This document shows, piece after piece, positions 15,127-23,513 of a stretch of DNA of 39,950 nt. How positions within the stretch are numbered: the first letter of the stretch is position 1; every line of letters begins with the position of its first letter. The notes below the pieces were generated by a model, which saw only the letters and a program-made list of their open reading frames with translations, had not been told where the DNA came from and ran no database searches. The position numbers and the translations under genes are program-made. Source of the DNA: an uncultured Cetobacterium sp. (GTDB taxonomy: Bacteria > Fusobacteriota > Fusobacteriia > Fusobacteriales > Fusobacteriaceae). The stretch is taken from the NCBI RefSeq assembly GCF_945952365.1, contig NZ_CAMFHX010000022.1, forward strand, positions 1 to 39,950, read 5' to 3'.

Positions 15127-16000
15127 CTCTAAAAGCGATATAATCAGCTAACTCTATAAACATTGTAATTTTCTCTTTTTCAAAAACTTCCAATGCTTTT
15201 TTAGCGTTTTGAACTACCTCTTTTAAAATCTCTTTACTTTTTTCCAATCCAAAAATACTTGGATAAGTTGTTTTCTCTAACTCTAAATCACTTCCAACAG
15301 GTTTTCCTATCTTTTCAAAGTCACCTTCAATATCTAAGATATCATCCTTTATTTGAAAAGCCAATCCTATTAATTCAGAGTATTTTTCTAAAGCTTCATA
15401 CTCCTCTTTTGTAGCATCAGAAATTATAGCTCCAATCTCTACTGGTAGCTTCAATAACTTTCCAGTTTTATTAGTATGAATATACTCTAAAGTTTCTAGC
15501 GATACTTTCTTTTTTTCACTTTGAATATCTACCATCTGGCCACCAATCATTCCATTTATCCCGGCGTATCTAGATATCATTCCTATAATTTTTAAAAGCT
15601 TTTCTGCCGATACTTCTTCAGTTTCATCCGCTACAATTGAGAACGAATGAGTCAGTAGAGCATCTCCTATCAGAATTGCCTCTGCTTCACCAAATTTTTT
15701 ATGAGTTGTAAGCTTACCCCTTCTATAATCATCATTATCTAAAGCAGGTAGATCATCATGAACTAAAGAATATGAATGTATCAACTCTATGGCAACAGCT
15801 GATGGAATTCCTAACTTTAAATCTTTTCCATAGAGCTCTAATACCATTAGCAGCAGTATCGGTCTCAATCTTTTTCCACCATTTAAAACAGAGTATCTCA
15901 TTCCCTCTGCAATAATACTTGGGTATTCTAACTTATTCAAATAAAACTCTATTTTCGAATCAATTAGCTCTCTCTTTGACTTTAAATGGCTTTTAAGCAT
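15119..16000 (-). CDS. ispA: Short-chain polyprenyl (farnesyl) diphosphate synthase
   Basis: A 293-residue trans-prenyltransferase. The first aspartate-rich motif is DDLPALD (residues 82-88) with an aromatic Tyr77 five residues before it, and the second is DDILD (219-223). The two-residue expansion of the first motif plus Tyr77 is the bacterial farnesyl-diphosphate pattern (E. coli IspA). It condenses DMAPP with IPP to the C15 precursor for undecaprenyl phosphate and quinones. The IPP would come from the MEP pathway, to which the nearby ispG also belongs. It overlaps xseB by 8 nt, the same pairing seen in many bacteria. It is the last gene of the prfA operon. Geranylgeranyl product cannot be ruled out. 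Confidence 0.92.
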   Translation of the reverse strand: MLKSHLKSKRELIDSKIEFYLNKLEYPSIIAEGMRYSVLNGGKRLRPILLLMVLELYGKDLKLGIPSAVAIELIHSYSLVHDDLPALDNDDYRRGKLTTHKKFGEAEAILIGDALLTHSFSIVADETEEVSAEKLLKIIGMISRYAGINGMIGGQMVDIQSEKKKVSLETLEYIHTNKTGKLLKLPVEIGAIISDATKEEYEALEKYSELIGLAFQIKDDILDIEGDFEKIGKPVGSDLELEKTTYPSIFGLEKSKEILKEVVQNAKKALEVFEKEKITMFIELADYIAFREN

Positions 16001-16214
16001 CTTCTTCCACCTCTAACTCTATCTCATTTCCATTAGATGTTACTTTTATTATTTTTCCCTCTGCTTTATTTAAAAGATCAGAAGATTTTTTTAATAGCTT
16101 CATAGCTTTTTCATACTCTTTTATTGATTCATCTAAAGATAACTCTCCACTATCTAATTTTTCAATTATCATATCAATCTCATTAATATTAAACTCAAAA
16201 CTATCCTTTTTCAT
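15993..16214 (-). CDS. xseB: Exodeoxyribonuclease VII small subunit
   Basis: A 73-residue helical protein matching XseB: an N-terminal INEIDMIIEKLDSGELSLDE helix, then EYEKAMKLLKKSSDLLNKAEGKI. It binds XseA to form exonuclease VII, which degrades single-stranded DNA. The large subunit gene is not in the window. It overlaps ispA by 8 nt, implying translational coupling. Start: ATG at 16214. Confidence 0.93.
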   Translation of the reverse strand: MKKDSFEFNINEIDMIIEKLDSGELSLDESIKEYEKAMKLLKKSSDLLNKAEGKIIKVTSNGNEIELEVEEDA

Positions 16215-16230
16215 GAATCCACCCCTATAA

Positions 16231-16779
16231 TTATCTTGTATAGAACGTTACAACTTTTTTTCCATATTTTCTTTCATCTGTTTTTCTGAATTCTCCAACT
16301 TCATCAAGCATATCTTCAAACATATGATGCTCACAAATTATAAGTCCATCCTCAGCTAATAAATTCGCCTTAGATATAGCTCTCATAACTCTTTCACATA
16401 CCTCATCCTTATAAGGAGGGTCCATGAAGATTATATCAAACTTCTCACCTTTTCTTCCTAAAATCTCTACAGCTCTTAAAGTTTCATTTTTATAAGCTCT
16501 TGATTTATTTTCATAACCTAAGTTATTTATATTTTTTATTATATATTTTAAAGCTTCTTGATCTTTTTCAATCATTACAGCTCTTTTAGCTCCTCTACTC
16601 AAAGCTTCTAAAGCTATATTTCCCGTTCCACTAAATAAATCTAAAAATCTAGCGTCCGTTATATACGGAGCAATTATTGAGAAAAGAGATTCCTTTATAC
16701 TATCTTGTGTAGGTCTTGTATCTACACCTTTTCTACACTCTAATCTTTTTCCTTTTGCTTCTCCAGCAATTATTCTCAT
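16231..16779 (-). CDS. rsmD: 16S rRNA (guanine-966-N2)-methyltransferase
   Basis: A 182-residue class I SAM methyltransferase of standard RsmD length. It has the family N-terminus MRIIAGEAKGKRL...TRPTQDSIKESLF, the SAM-binding FLDLFSGTGNIALEALSRGA (residues 45-64) and the catalytic DPPY (120-123). It methylates G966 of 16S rRNA during 30S assembly. Start: ATG at 16779 with GAGGTAAG upstream. It sits between queA and xseB in the prfA operon. Confidence 0.94.
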   Translation of the reverse strand: MRIIAGEAKGKRLECRKGVDTRPTQDSIKESLFSIIAPYITDARFLDLFSGTGNIALEALSRGAKRAVMIEKDQEALKYIIKNINNLGYENKSRAYKNETLRAVEILGRKGEKFDIIFMDPPYKDEVCERVMRAISKANLLAEDGLIICEHHMFEDMLDEVGEFRKTDERKYGKKVVTFYTR

Positions 16780-16797
16780 ATTCTTACCTCACTTTTA

Positions 16798-17841
16798 CTA
16801 AGCAATAAACATTGCGTCTCCGAAGCTAAAGAAATGATAGTTTTCTTTTACAGCTTCATTATACACATCTAACATAAACTCTCTTGTTGAAAATGCCGAA
16901 ACTAGCATAAGCAGTGTCGACTTTGGCAAGTGGAAATTTGTTATAAGTGCATCTAAAACTTTAAATTCATATCCTGGATATATAAATATATCTGTAGAAC
17001 CTGTTTTTGAAACTAGGTTTCCACTCTCATCTAAAGATGATTCTAATGCTCTAACAGTAGTTGTTCCCACTGCGATAACTCTTCTATTTTCCTCTTTTGC
17101 CTTTTTTATTCTTTCTACTGTATACTCAGGAATTTCAAAAATCTCTTCATGCATTTTGTGATCTAAAACATCCTCAGTTTGAACAGGTCTAAATGTTCCT
17201 AATCCAACTTCTAAAAATACATCTAAAATTTCTACACCTTTAGCTTTTATTTTTTCTAAAAGCTCAGTTGTAAAGTGTAGTCCCGCTGTTGGAGCAGCTA
17301 CTGATTCTCCTTTTATAGCATATACAGTTTGGTATCTATCTTTTGTCTCTAAAGCTTCAACTATATACGGAGGTAAAGGCATCTTTCCAAGTTTATCTAA
17401 AACTTCTTCAAATGCACCCTCATAGTAAAACTTTAAAACTCTATTCCCGTCATCTTTTATTTCGATGAGTTCAGCAACTAGCTCTTTATTATCTCCAATT
17501 TCAAGTTTTTGACCTACTTTTAATTTTTTAGCTGGCTTTAATAAGCACTCCCAAGTATCTAAACTAACTCTTTTTATTAAAAGTATTTCTAACACTCCAC
17601 CAGTTTCTTTTTTACCAAAAAGTCTAGCAGGTATAACTTTTGTTGAATTTCTTACAAGAACATCTCCCTCTTTTAAATAATCGATAATATTAAAAAATTG
17701 TTTGTGTTCTATCTTTTGATTCTCTTTATCAACTATCATCAACTTTGAGTGATCTCTAGGCTCTCTAGGCTTTTGTCCAATCAGCTCATCTGGCAGATGA
17801 TAATCATAATCAACTAACTTTGTTGACACCCTCTTCACCAC
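16798..17841 (-). CDS. queA: S-adenosylmethionine:tRNA ribosyltransferase-isomerase
   Basis: A protein of up to 347 residues that makes epoxyqueuosine in tRNA from 7-aminomethyl-7-deazaguanine and SAM. QueA hallmarks are YDYHLPDELIGQKP, REPRDHSKLM, SVAAPTAGLHFT, LEVGLGTFRPV and TTTVRALES. The reading frame begins with tandem GTG codons at 17841 and overlaps prmC by 32 nt. Neither these nor the GTG at 17829 has a well-spaced Shine-Dalgarno, so the start is uncertain and translation is probably coupled to prmC. It lies in the prfA operon, 18 nt before rsmD. Confidence 0.94.
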   Translation of the reverse strand: MVKRVSTKLVDYDYHLPDELIGQKPREPRDHSKLMIVDKENQKIEHKQFFNIIDYLKEGDVLVRNSTKVIPARLFGKKETGGVLEILLIKRVSLDTWECLLKPAKKLKVGQKLEIGDNKELVAELIEIKDDGNRVLKFYYEGAFEEVLDKLGKMPLPPYIVEALETKDRYQTVYAIKGESVAAPTAGLHFTTELLEKIKAKGVEILDVFLEVGLGTFRPVQTEDVLDHKMHEEIFEIPEYTVERIKKAKEENRRVIAVGTTTVRALESSLDESGNLVSKTGSTDIFIYPGYEFKVLDALITNFHLPKSTLLMLVSAFSTREFMLDVYNEAVKENYHFFSFGDAMFIA

Positions 17842-18949
17842 TCTTTCTTCCGATTACAACTCTATCTATTCCAGCATAATCTTTTATAATTCCAACTATT
17901 TCAAATCCAGCTTTCCTCATGAATTCACTCACTTCAAAAGCTTGATTATATCCAACTTCAAAAGCTAAATATCCTCCATCTTTTAGATATTTAGGTGATT
18001 CTTCTGATATTTTCTTATAGAAATAGTATCCATCTCCATTATCAGTTAATGCTCCTAACGGTTCATGAAGTTTAACTTCAGGCATTAGCTCCTCATACTC
18101 CTCTTTAGGAATATATGGAGGATTTGATATTATCATATCGTAATCTGTATCTTTTATATTTGAAAATACATCTGATTTTATAAACTTCAGATTTTTTTCC
18201 ACACCATTTAATTTTCTATTTTCTACTGCTACTTCTAAAGCATCTGTACTTATATCTGCACCTAATACATCTGCATCAGGTACTTCTTTAGCTATTGTTA
18301 CAGATATTGCTCCACTTCCTGTTCCGATATCTAAAACTTTAGGGCTTTGAAGCTCACTTAAAATAAACTTACACTGCTCTACTAAAATCTCTGTATCAGC
18401 TCTAGGTATTAAAACTCTTTCATCAACCTTAAATGGCAATCCATAAAACTCCCATTCACCTAAAAGATATTGAAGTGGTTTTTTAGCTTTTGCTCTTTTA
18501 TGAAGTAACTCTTTTATTTCAGATTTTTCCTCTTCTGTTATCTCTCTTCTTAAATTTAAAGAAAGAACTGTTCTTTTAACATTAAGAACATGAGCAAAAA
18601 TATATTCTGCATCTAATTTAGCATCTACAACATCATTATTTTGTAGATACTGGATACTTTTTTGTAAAAGTTCTTTATTTTCTACTGAAAAATCTTTCTC
18701 TTCTACTTTATCTTTCTCCTCTTTAGGAAGTTCATCAAAAGTAACTCTATTTCTAGCCATAGCTTTTAAATAATCTTTTATCTTTTCTTTTTGTTCTAAG
18801 TTTAACTCCATATCAAAATAAGCGTATAAAGTTATTCTTTCAAGCTTCAATACATGAGATATAATTTTTTCACTCTCTAATCTGGGTTTTGAAAAGGAGT
18901 ATTTTTTCAAATACTCCTCAGAAAATTTTAATATATTCAGTAATTTCAT
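17810..18949 (-). CDS. prmC: Release factor glutamine methyltransferase with duplicated N-terminal domain
   Basis: A 379-residue SAM enzyme that methylates the GGQ glutamine of release factors. The catalytic part is standard: VLDIGTGSGAISVTIA (205-220) and the substrate-binding NPPY (276-279). Usual PrmC proteins have about 280 residues. The extra ~95 residues at the N-terminus look like a second copy of the helical release-factor-binding domain: residues 21-68 align with 109-156, sharing the pattern L-x-x-E-x-I-x-x-HVL, R-x-x-L and later K-x-x-I-K-x-x-L. The two copies are joined by a Glu/Lys-rich linker (about 72-105). It starts directly after prfA, its substrate's gene, with the ribosome binding site inside the prfA end. 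Confidence 0.92.
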   Translation of the reverse strand: MKLLNILKFSEEYLKKYSFSKPRLESEKIISHVLKLERITLYAYFDMELNLEQKEKIKDYLKAMARNRVTFDELPKEEKDKVEEKDFSVENKELLQKSIQYLQNNDVVDAKLDAEYIFAHVLNVKRTVLSLNLRREITEEEKSEIKELLHKRAKAKKPLQYLLGEWEFYGLPFKVDERVLIPRADTEILVEQCKFILSELQSPKVLDIGTGSGAISVTIAKEVPDADVLGADISTDALEVAVENRKLNGVEKNLKFIKSDVFSNIKDTDYDMIISNPPYIPKEEYEELMPEVKLHEPLGALTDNGDGYYFYKKISEESPKYLKDGGYLAFEVGYNQAFEVSEFMRKAGFEIVGIIKDYAGIDRVVIGRKSGEEGVNKVS

Positions 18950-18952
18950 AAA

Positions 18953-20026
18953 TTACTCCGCTGAACTTGAAAGCATTTCTGCTTGAGCAAACGTAGTTAA
19001 AGCATCTATCATGTGATCGATATCTCCATCTAAGAAAGCTTCTAATTGATGAGCAGTGAATTTAATTCTGTGATCAGTTATTCTTCCTTGTGGGTAGTTG
19101 TAAGTTCTGATTTTTTCAGATCTATCTCCTGATCCAACTTGAAGTCTTCTTTCGCTTTCAACAGCTGATCTTTGCTTCTCTAACTCCATCTCGTATAATT
19201 TTGAAGCCAGATGTTTCATAGCTTTCTCTCTATTTTTTAACTGTGATCTCTCATCTTGACATTGAACAATAACTCCTGATGGTAAGTGAGTTATTCTAAC
19301 AGCAGAGTCAGTCATGTTAACGTGCTGACCTCCCGCTCCAGAGGCTCTAAATGTATCAATTTTCAGATCAGATGTATTGATTTTTACTCCTTGTACTTCG
19401 TCAACTTCTGGTAAAACTGCTACTGTTGCAGTTGAAGTATGAATTCTTCCTGACGACTCAGTTTCAGGAACTCTTTGTACTCTATGAACTCCAGATTCAA
19501 ACTTTAATCTTGAGTAAGCACCTTGACCAGTAATAGAGAATACAGCTTCCTTTATTCCTCCTACACCAATCTCTTGCTTTTCGATTATTTCTATCTTCCA
19601 CTTTTTTCTTTCTGCATATCTAGTATACATTCTGAATAAGTTTCCAGCGAATAGAGCAGCCTCGTCTCCTCCAGCTCCTCCTCTTATCTCTATAATAACG
19701 TTTCTATCATCGTTAGGGTCTTTTGGTAATAATAAAACCTTCATCTCTTGTTCGATGTTTGGAATTATTTCTTCTATCTCTTTTAATTCCTCTTGCATCA
19801 TCTCTTTCATATCAGGGTCTTTTTCTCCTCTGATATTATCCTTTATAAACTCTAAATCTTCTTGATATCTTTTGTACTCTTTGTACTTCTCAACAATAGG
19901 TGTTATATCATTTAATGCCTTGTTACACTCCATCATTTTTTTAGGATTGCTTAAAACTTCTGGAGAACCTAAAGCTTCTGTTAACTCATCAAATCTTACT
20001 ATAACTTCTTCTAATTTAGTAAACAC
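18953..20026 (-). CDS. prfA: Peptide chain release factor 1
   Basis: A 357-residue release factor that reads UAA and UAG. The catalytic GGQ lies in [19 protein letters not shown] and the stop-recognition tripeptide is P-E-T in RVPETESSG, the P-x-T form of RF1 (RF2 has SPF). The frame is open to a GTG at 20035, but that codon overlaps the Shine-Dalgarno AAGGAG. The GTG at 20026 is 8 nt downstream of it and gives the usual N-terminus, so I take 20026. It is first in the operon prfA-prmC-queA-rsmD-xseB-ispA and is followed directly by its modifying enzyme, prmC. Confidence 0.95.
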   Translation of the reverse strand: MFTKLEEVIVRFDELTEALGSPEVLSNPKKMMECNKALNDITPIVEKYKEYKRYQEDLEFIKDNIRGEKDPDMKEMMQEELKEIEEIIPNIEQEMKVLLLPKDPNDDRNVIIEIRGGAGGDEAALFAGNLFRMYTRYAERKKWKIEIIEKQEIGVGGIKEAVFSITGQGAYSRLKFESGVHRVQRVPETESSGRIHTSTATVAVLPEVDEVQGVKINTSDLKIDTFRASGAGGQHVNMTDSAVRITHLPSGVIVQCQDERSQLKNREKAMKHLASKLYEMELEKQRSAVESERRLQVGSGDRSEKIRTYNYPQGRITDHRIKFTAHQLEAFLDGDIDHMIDALTTFAQAEMLSSSAE

Positions 20027-20065
20027 TATCTTCACTCCTTTTTATAACTATACTTTAACTTATAA

Positions 20066-20074
20066 ATTATACCA
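20066..20074 (-). promoter_or_regulatory. Extended -10 promoter of the prfA operon
   Basis: TGGTATAAT (TATAAT 20071-20066) on the minus strand, about 40 nt before the prfA start. The -35 position (TTTTAT) is poor, so the TG extension probably carries recognition. Confidence 0.55.
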
Positions 20075-20087
20075 TACTTACTTTAAA

Positions 20088-20133
20088 AATAAAATAAAAA
20101 ATCTCCTTCCTTATATTATATATGGAAGAAGAT
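20088..20133 (-). terminator. Terminator of the sigma-factor operon
   Basis: A 10-bp stem (20101-20110 with 20124-20133, one G-U pair) and a 13-nt AT loop, followed on the minus strand by T-rich sequence. It separates the exported protein gene from prfA. Confidence 0.8.
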
Positions 20134-20139
20134 TTTTTT

Positions 20140-20550
20140 CTATTGCTTTTCTGCTGATCCAGCTATTCTTTTTAATGATAACTCTCTAGCTTTTAAATAT
20201 TGATCTGTGCTTATATGCTTTTGAACTTCAATCTGATATTTCAATCTATCTTTTATTATTTCAGCATCTAATAAACCTACTTTTTCTACTAACTCATTTA
20301 ATTTTTCAAGATTTTTTTCTGTTCCATCTAGTATATATTTGTTAATTTCAATCTCTAAAGCTTTTTTGTCCAATGTTTTTAATTTATATTGAATACTTGC
20401 TCTTTCAATTATAATTTTAACTCTTTCTATGTTATCTTGACTAACCCCTACAGCTTTAAAATCATCATCTTTTACTATCCCTATTCCTGATGTTGCATAG
20501 GCTGATACACTAGCCACAAGTATCAGTAGTCCCATTACTATTTTCTTCAT
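20140..20550 (-). CDS. Small exported helical protein, candidate envelope sensor
   Basis: A 136-residue protein with a clear signal peptide (MKKIVMGLLILVASVSAYA) and a mature part of about 117 residues predicted to be helical and highly charged. Size, export and helical hairpin pattern recall periplasmic Spy/CpxP/CnrX-type proteins, but the LTxxQ motif is not evident. There are almost no His/Cys/Met residues to bind metal, so a metal-sensor role is not supported. I do not recognise an exact family. The frame is open to a GTG at 20562, but that overlaps GGAGG, so the ATG at 20550 is the start. It is the third gene of the sigma-factor operon. Confidence 0.7.
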   Translation of the reverse strand: MKKIVMGLLILVASVSAYATSGIGIVKDDDFKAVGVSQDNIERVKIIIERASIQYKLKTLDKKALEIEINKYILDGTEKNLEKLNELVEKVGLLDAEIIKDRLKYQIEVQKHISTDQYLKARELSLKRIAGSAEKQ

Positions 20551-20561
20551 AAAATCCTCCA

Positions 20562-20891
20562 CTAAATTTGTAGATCTGTCACGAAAAGATTTTCACTGTT
20601 GAAATCTCTCTTATTTATTCTTATTTCATCTGCTTGAAATAGATCATCTATTGTAAAACCAATCTCTTTTCTATCTGAAACTTTTCTTTGTAGCTCTCCT
20701 GATTCAAAAGCCACTAAACTCTCAGTAGGAGCTGTATTTTTACTGATTATTCCATTGTATGAAGTTCCTGTGAAAACTCCTACAACGAAAAGAGATACAG
20801 AGAAAACAGACATTTTCTTCTTCTTTTTTTTCTCCTCCTCTAACAATGTTTTATAAATATTAGCTCTTACTCTCTCTTTTGGAGATACCAT
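20562..20891 (-). CDS. Small single-TM membrane protein, putative anti-sigma factor
   Basis: A 109-residue protein with a short basic cytoplasmic N-terminus (about 26 residues, ending in six lysines), one transmembrane helix (about 27-46) and a periplasmic C-terminal part of about 60 residues. It lies immediately after the ECF sigma gene (adjacent, no gap) and before the exported protein. By position it is the candidate anti-sigma factor. There is no HxxxCxxC zinc anti-sigma motif, and the cytoplasmic part is very short, as in CnrY. No named family is recognised. Binding to the sigma factor is inference. Confidence 0.65.
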   Translation of the reverse strand: MVSPKERVRANIYKTLLEEEKKKKKKMSVFSVSLFVVGVFTGTSYNGIISKNTAPTESLVAFESGELQRKVSDRKEIGFTIDDLFQADEIRINKRDFNSENLFVTDLQI

Positions 20892-21344
20892 TTATATTAC
20901 ACCTCCCATATCTTTAATTGCCTTATAATATATTGTTTTTACTGTAGATATATTCATATCTTTCATATCTGCAATCTCCCTCAGCTTATAGCCATATATA
21001 TCTTTTAAAAGTACTATCTCTCTCTCCTCGAAAGGTAGCTCTTTTAATTTCTCCTCTAAGAGAATTGGAATATTAAAGTCTTCATTGCTTTCAACACTTA
21101 AAATCTCATCGTTTAGCTCAAGATTAATTTTTTTCTTTCTAAAGAAATCGTAAGTTTTATTTATAGCTATCCTATAAATCCAAGTATATATATTACTCTC
21201 TTCTCTAAATCCTTTAAGATTTTTATAAACACTAATGAAAACTTCTTGTGCTATGTCTTCGGCATCTTCGGCATTTTTTACTGTTGATAGTATTTTATAG
21301 TATATTCTATCAAAATACTCATTATATAATTGATCAAAATCCAT
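20892..21344 (-). CDS. ECF-type RNA polymerase sigma factor
   Basis: A 150-residue sigma-70 family protein reduced to regions 2 and 4. Region 2 (about 1-70) contains NAEDAEDIAQEVFISVYKNL and TWIYRIAINKTYDFFRKKK. Region 4 (about 100-150) contains LPFEEREIVLLKDIYGYKLREIADMK and the helix-turn-helix ISTVKTIYYKA. Both match ECF sigma factors. Start: ATG at 21344 with GAGGTA upstream. It is followed without a gap by a one-TM protein and an exported protein, which probably control it. A candidate self-recognised promoter lies at 21376-21404. The signal it answers is unknown. Confidence 0.88.
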   Translation of the reverse strand: MDFDQLYNEYFDRIYYKILSTVKNAEDAEDIAQEVFISVYKNLKGFREESNIYTWIYRIAINKTYDFFRKKKINLELNDEILSVESNEDFNIPILLEEKLKELPFEEREIVLLKDIYGYKLREIADMKDMNISTVKTIYYKAIKDMGGVI

Positions 21345-21375
21345 TTAAATACCTCATTATTTTAGCTTTATACTT

Positions 21376-21404
21376 TTAGACTATAATTAGCTTAAAAAAG
21401 TTTT
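21376..21404 (-). promoter_or_regulatory. Candidate ECF-type promoter of the sigma operon
   Basis: AAAACTT (21404-21398), 16-nt spacer, GTCTAA (21381-21376) on the minus strand. This resembles the sigma-E-class consensus GGAACTT-N16-GTCTAA, with AACTT and the whole -10 kept. The -35 overlaps the ispG stop codon. Confidence 0.45.
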
Positions 21405-22452
21405 AATTAAAATCCTCCTCAATCATTTTTTTCAACTCATGAAGAATATCTTTTTCATCAACTTTTTTCACTATCTGCCCTTTTTTGAAAAGGACACCCA
21501 CACCTTTTCCACCAGCTACTCCATAATCGGCCTCTTTGGCTTCTCCAGGTCCATTTACAACACAACCCATCACAGCTATTTTTATTTTTTTATCAACCTT
21601 TTGAAACTCCTCTTCAACTTGATGAGCTAACCCTATTAAATCTATCTCTGTTCTACCACAAGTTGGACAAGATATAATCTCTACTCCAGCCTCTCTCAGT
21701 CCTAAAACTTTTAAAATCTCTTTAGCAACTTTTATCTCCTCTACAGGATCCTCTGTTAAAGAAACTCTGATTGTATCTCCTATTCCATCCACTAATAAAG
21801 AACCTATTCCAATAGCTGATTTTACCGTTCCTTGAAATGCTGTTCCAGCTTCTGTAACCCCTAAATGTAAAGGATAATTACATAATTTAGACAACTTTCT
21901 ATAGGCTTCAACCATCATTTTTACATTACTTGATTTTAAAGATATAATGATATCATCAAAATTAAATTTTTCTAAAAGTCTCATATGGTAAAGAGCACTC
22001 TCCACCATCCCTTCTGATGTTGGTTTTCCATATTTTTCTAAAATACTTTTTTCTAACGACCCTGAATTAACTCCTATTCTTATTGGAATATTTTTCTCTT
22101 TGGCTTTCTGAACAACCACTTTTACTTTTTCATCGTCTCCAATATTTCCTGGATTTATTCTCAATTTATCAATTCCATTTTCAATAGCTAAAAGTGCTAG
22201 TCTATAATCAAAATGTATATCTGCTACTAATGGAATGTCTATTTTTTCCTTTATACCTTTTATTGCGGTTGCTGCTGCTTCTGTATTTACTGTAACTCTT
22301 ACTAATTGACATCCCTCTTCTTGTAGTTTTTTTATCTGTGTAACAGTCTTATCTACATCGTGAGTTGGAGTATTTGTCATTGATTGAATTACAACTTCAT
22401 TTCCCCCTCCTATTAATAAGTTACCAATTTTTACAACTTTAGATTCTCTCAT
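21403..22452 (-). CDS. ispG: 4-Hydroxy-3-methylbut-2-en-1-yl diphosphate synthase
   Basis: A 349-residue iron-sulfur enzyme of the MEP isoprenoid pathway that converts MEcPP to HMBPP. It has the family N-terminus ([15 protein letters not shown]), LRINPGNIG, and the 4Fe-4S cysteines in [12 protein letters not shown] and GCVVNGPGE near the C-terminus. Start: ATG at 22452 with GAGGTG upstream. It begins only 20 nt after the terminator of the M23 peptidase gene, and I found no separate promoter. No terminator separates it from the ECF sigma gene downstream. Confidence 0.95.
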   Translation of the reverse strand: MRESKVVKIGNLLIGGGNEVVIQSMTNTPTHDVDKTVTQIKKLQEEGCQLVRVTVNTEAAATAIKGIKEKIDIPLVADIHFDYRLALLAIENGIDKLRINPGNIGDDEKVKVVVQKAKEKNIPIRIGVNSGSLEKSILEKYGKPTSEGMVESALYHMRLLEKFNFDDIIISLKSSNVKMMVEAYRKLSKLCNYPLHLGVTEAGTAFQGTVKSAIGIGSLLVDGIGDTIRVSLTEDPVEEIKVAKEILKVLGLREAGVEIISCPTCGRTEIDLIGLAHQVEEEFQKVDKKIKIAVMGCVVNGPGEAKEADYGVAGGKGVGVLFKKGQIVKKVDEKDILHELKKMIEEDFN

Positions 22453-22471
22453 TTTTTCACCTCATATAAAT

Positions 22472-22500
22472 CTAAAAAAAGCCCTAGTTCAATCTAGGGC
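22472..22500 (-). terminator. Terminator of the miaB-rho-M23 operon
   Basis: GCCCTAG/CTAGGGC stem (22481-22487 with 22494-22500) and a 6-nt loop, followed on the minus strand by seven T. The peptidase stop codon starts in the stem. Confidence 0.88.
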
Positions 22501-23513
22501 TATCTAACTAAATAATTCATCGGATTATTAGCTTTTCCATTTTTTCTAATTTCAAAATGCAGATGTGGTCCAGTAACTCTTCCCGTCATTCCTGTTTGAC
22601 CAATAACTTGTCCAGACTTAACCTTATCTCCAACCTTTACATACATCTTCTCTAAGTGAGCTGACCTTGTTTCATAACCACTACCATGATTAATTTTTAT
22701 AACCTTACCATATCCAGTCATATATCCTGCAAAGACTACCGTTCCCTCTCTTGAAGCCATCAAAGGAACATATCTTGCTCTCATATCTATTCCAGCATGT
22801 TGTATATATCTTTTTAACACTGGATGGAATCTTCTTCCAAAAGGACTTGTAACTCCAGCCCATTTTACTGGCATTGTGAAGTTTCTTTGAGTTGAAGTTG
22901 CTTTTACTCCTCCGCTTTGAGTAAGTCTTTTTAAACTTTCTTCACTCGGATTATTTATAAAAAGTTCCTCTCCAACTCTAATATTATCACTTTTTAAGTT
23001 ATTATACTTTCTTAAATCGTCAACATCAACTTTATAAGCTAAAGCTATTTTAAAAAGAGAGTCTCCTCTTTTTACTTTATAAAAAACACCATTTACTTTA
23101 ACTATATTTATCTTCTGTCCTACTTTTAAGCTATTTGAAATCCCTGGGTTGTTAGCCTTCAAAACTTCTAAAGACATACCATTTTTATCTGCTATCGTTC
23201 CTAAAGTATCTCCATTAGCTACTACATAATTTTCTAGTTTTGGAATTTCATAAGCTTTTTTCAAATCCACTTCTTCTAAAGGAACTCCTTCGAACTCCTC
23301 TTCAACTCCAATCTTGTATTCCTTTTCTATTGTAAAAAAGTTGCTACCTACTAACTCAAAACCTCCACCATCTTCAACAGTTGTAGTATCTGAGTAATAT
23401 TCTGTGAACTTTTTCAAATCTACAACTTCTGATTTATACGGTTTAAAAACTAGTATTAACATAGCTATAAATGCTGCTATTATTATAGCAAATATTTTTA
23501 GTATTTCCTTCAC
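22500..23513 (-). CDS. LysM-containing M23 metallopeptidase
   Basis: A 337-residue envelope protein. An N-terminal TM helix (about 5-22) anchors or exports it. Two LysM peptidoglycan-binding repeats follow (about 93-138, NYVVANGDTLGTIADKNG; and about 143-190, FYKVKRGDSLFKIA). The C-terminal lysostaphin-type M23 domain (about 215-337) carries zinc ligands in HAGIDM and HLHFEI. It could cleave peptidoglycan cross-links or, if inactive, activate amidases as EnvC/NlpD proteins do. The metal ligands look intact. The start is GTG at 23513, sharing its G with the rho stop codon, and AGGGGG lies 5 nt upstream. Confidence 0.9.
   Translation of the reverse strand: MKEILKIFAIIIAAFIAMLILVFKPYKSEVVDLKKFTEYYSDTTTVEDGGGFELVGSNFFTIEKEYKIGVEEEFEGVPLEEVDLKKAYEIPKLENYVVANGDTLGTIADKNGMSLEVLKANNPGISNSLKVGQKINIVKVNGVFYKVKRGDSLFKIALAYKVDVDDLRKYNNLKSDNIRVGEELFINNPSEESLKRLTQSGGVKATSTQRNFTMPVKWAGVTSPFGRRFHPVLKRYIQHAGIDMRARYVPLMASREGTVVFAGYMTGYGKVIKINHGSGYETRSAHLEKMYVKVGDKVKSGQVIGQTGMTGRVTGPHLHFEIRKNGKANNPMNYLVR

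Noticed and set aside
20562-20891. Zinc-type (ZAS) anti-sigma factor
   Set aside because: No HxxxCxxC motif and a cytoplasmic part of only about 26 residues; if it is an anti-sigma factor it is of the short CnrY-like kind.
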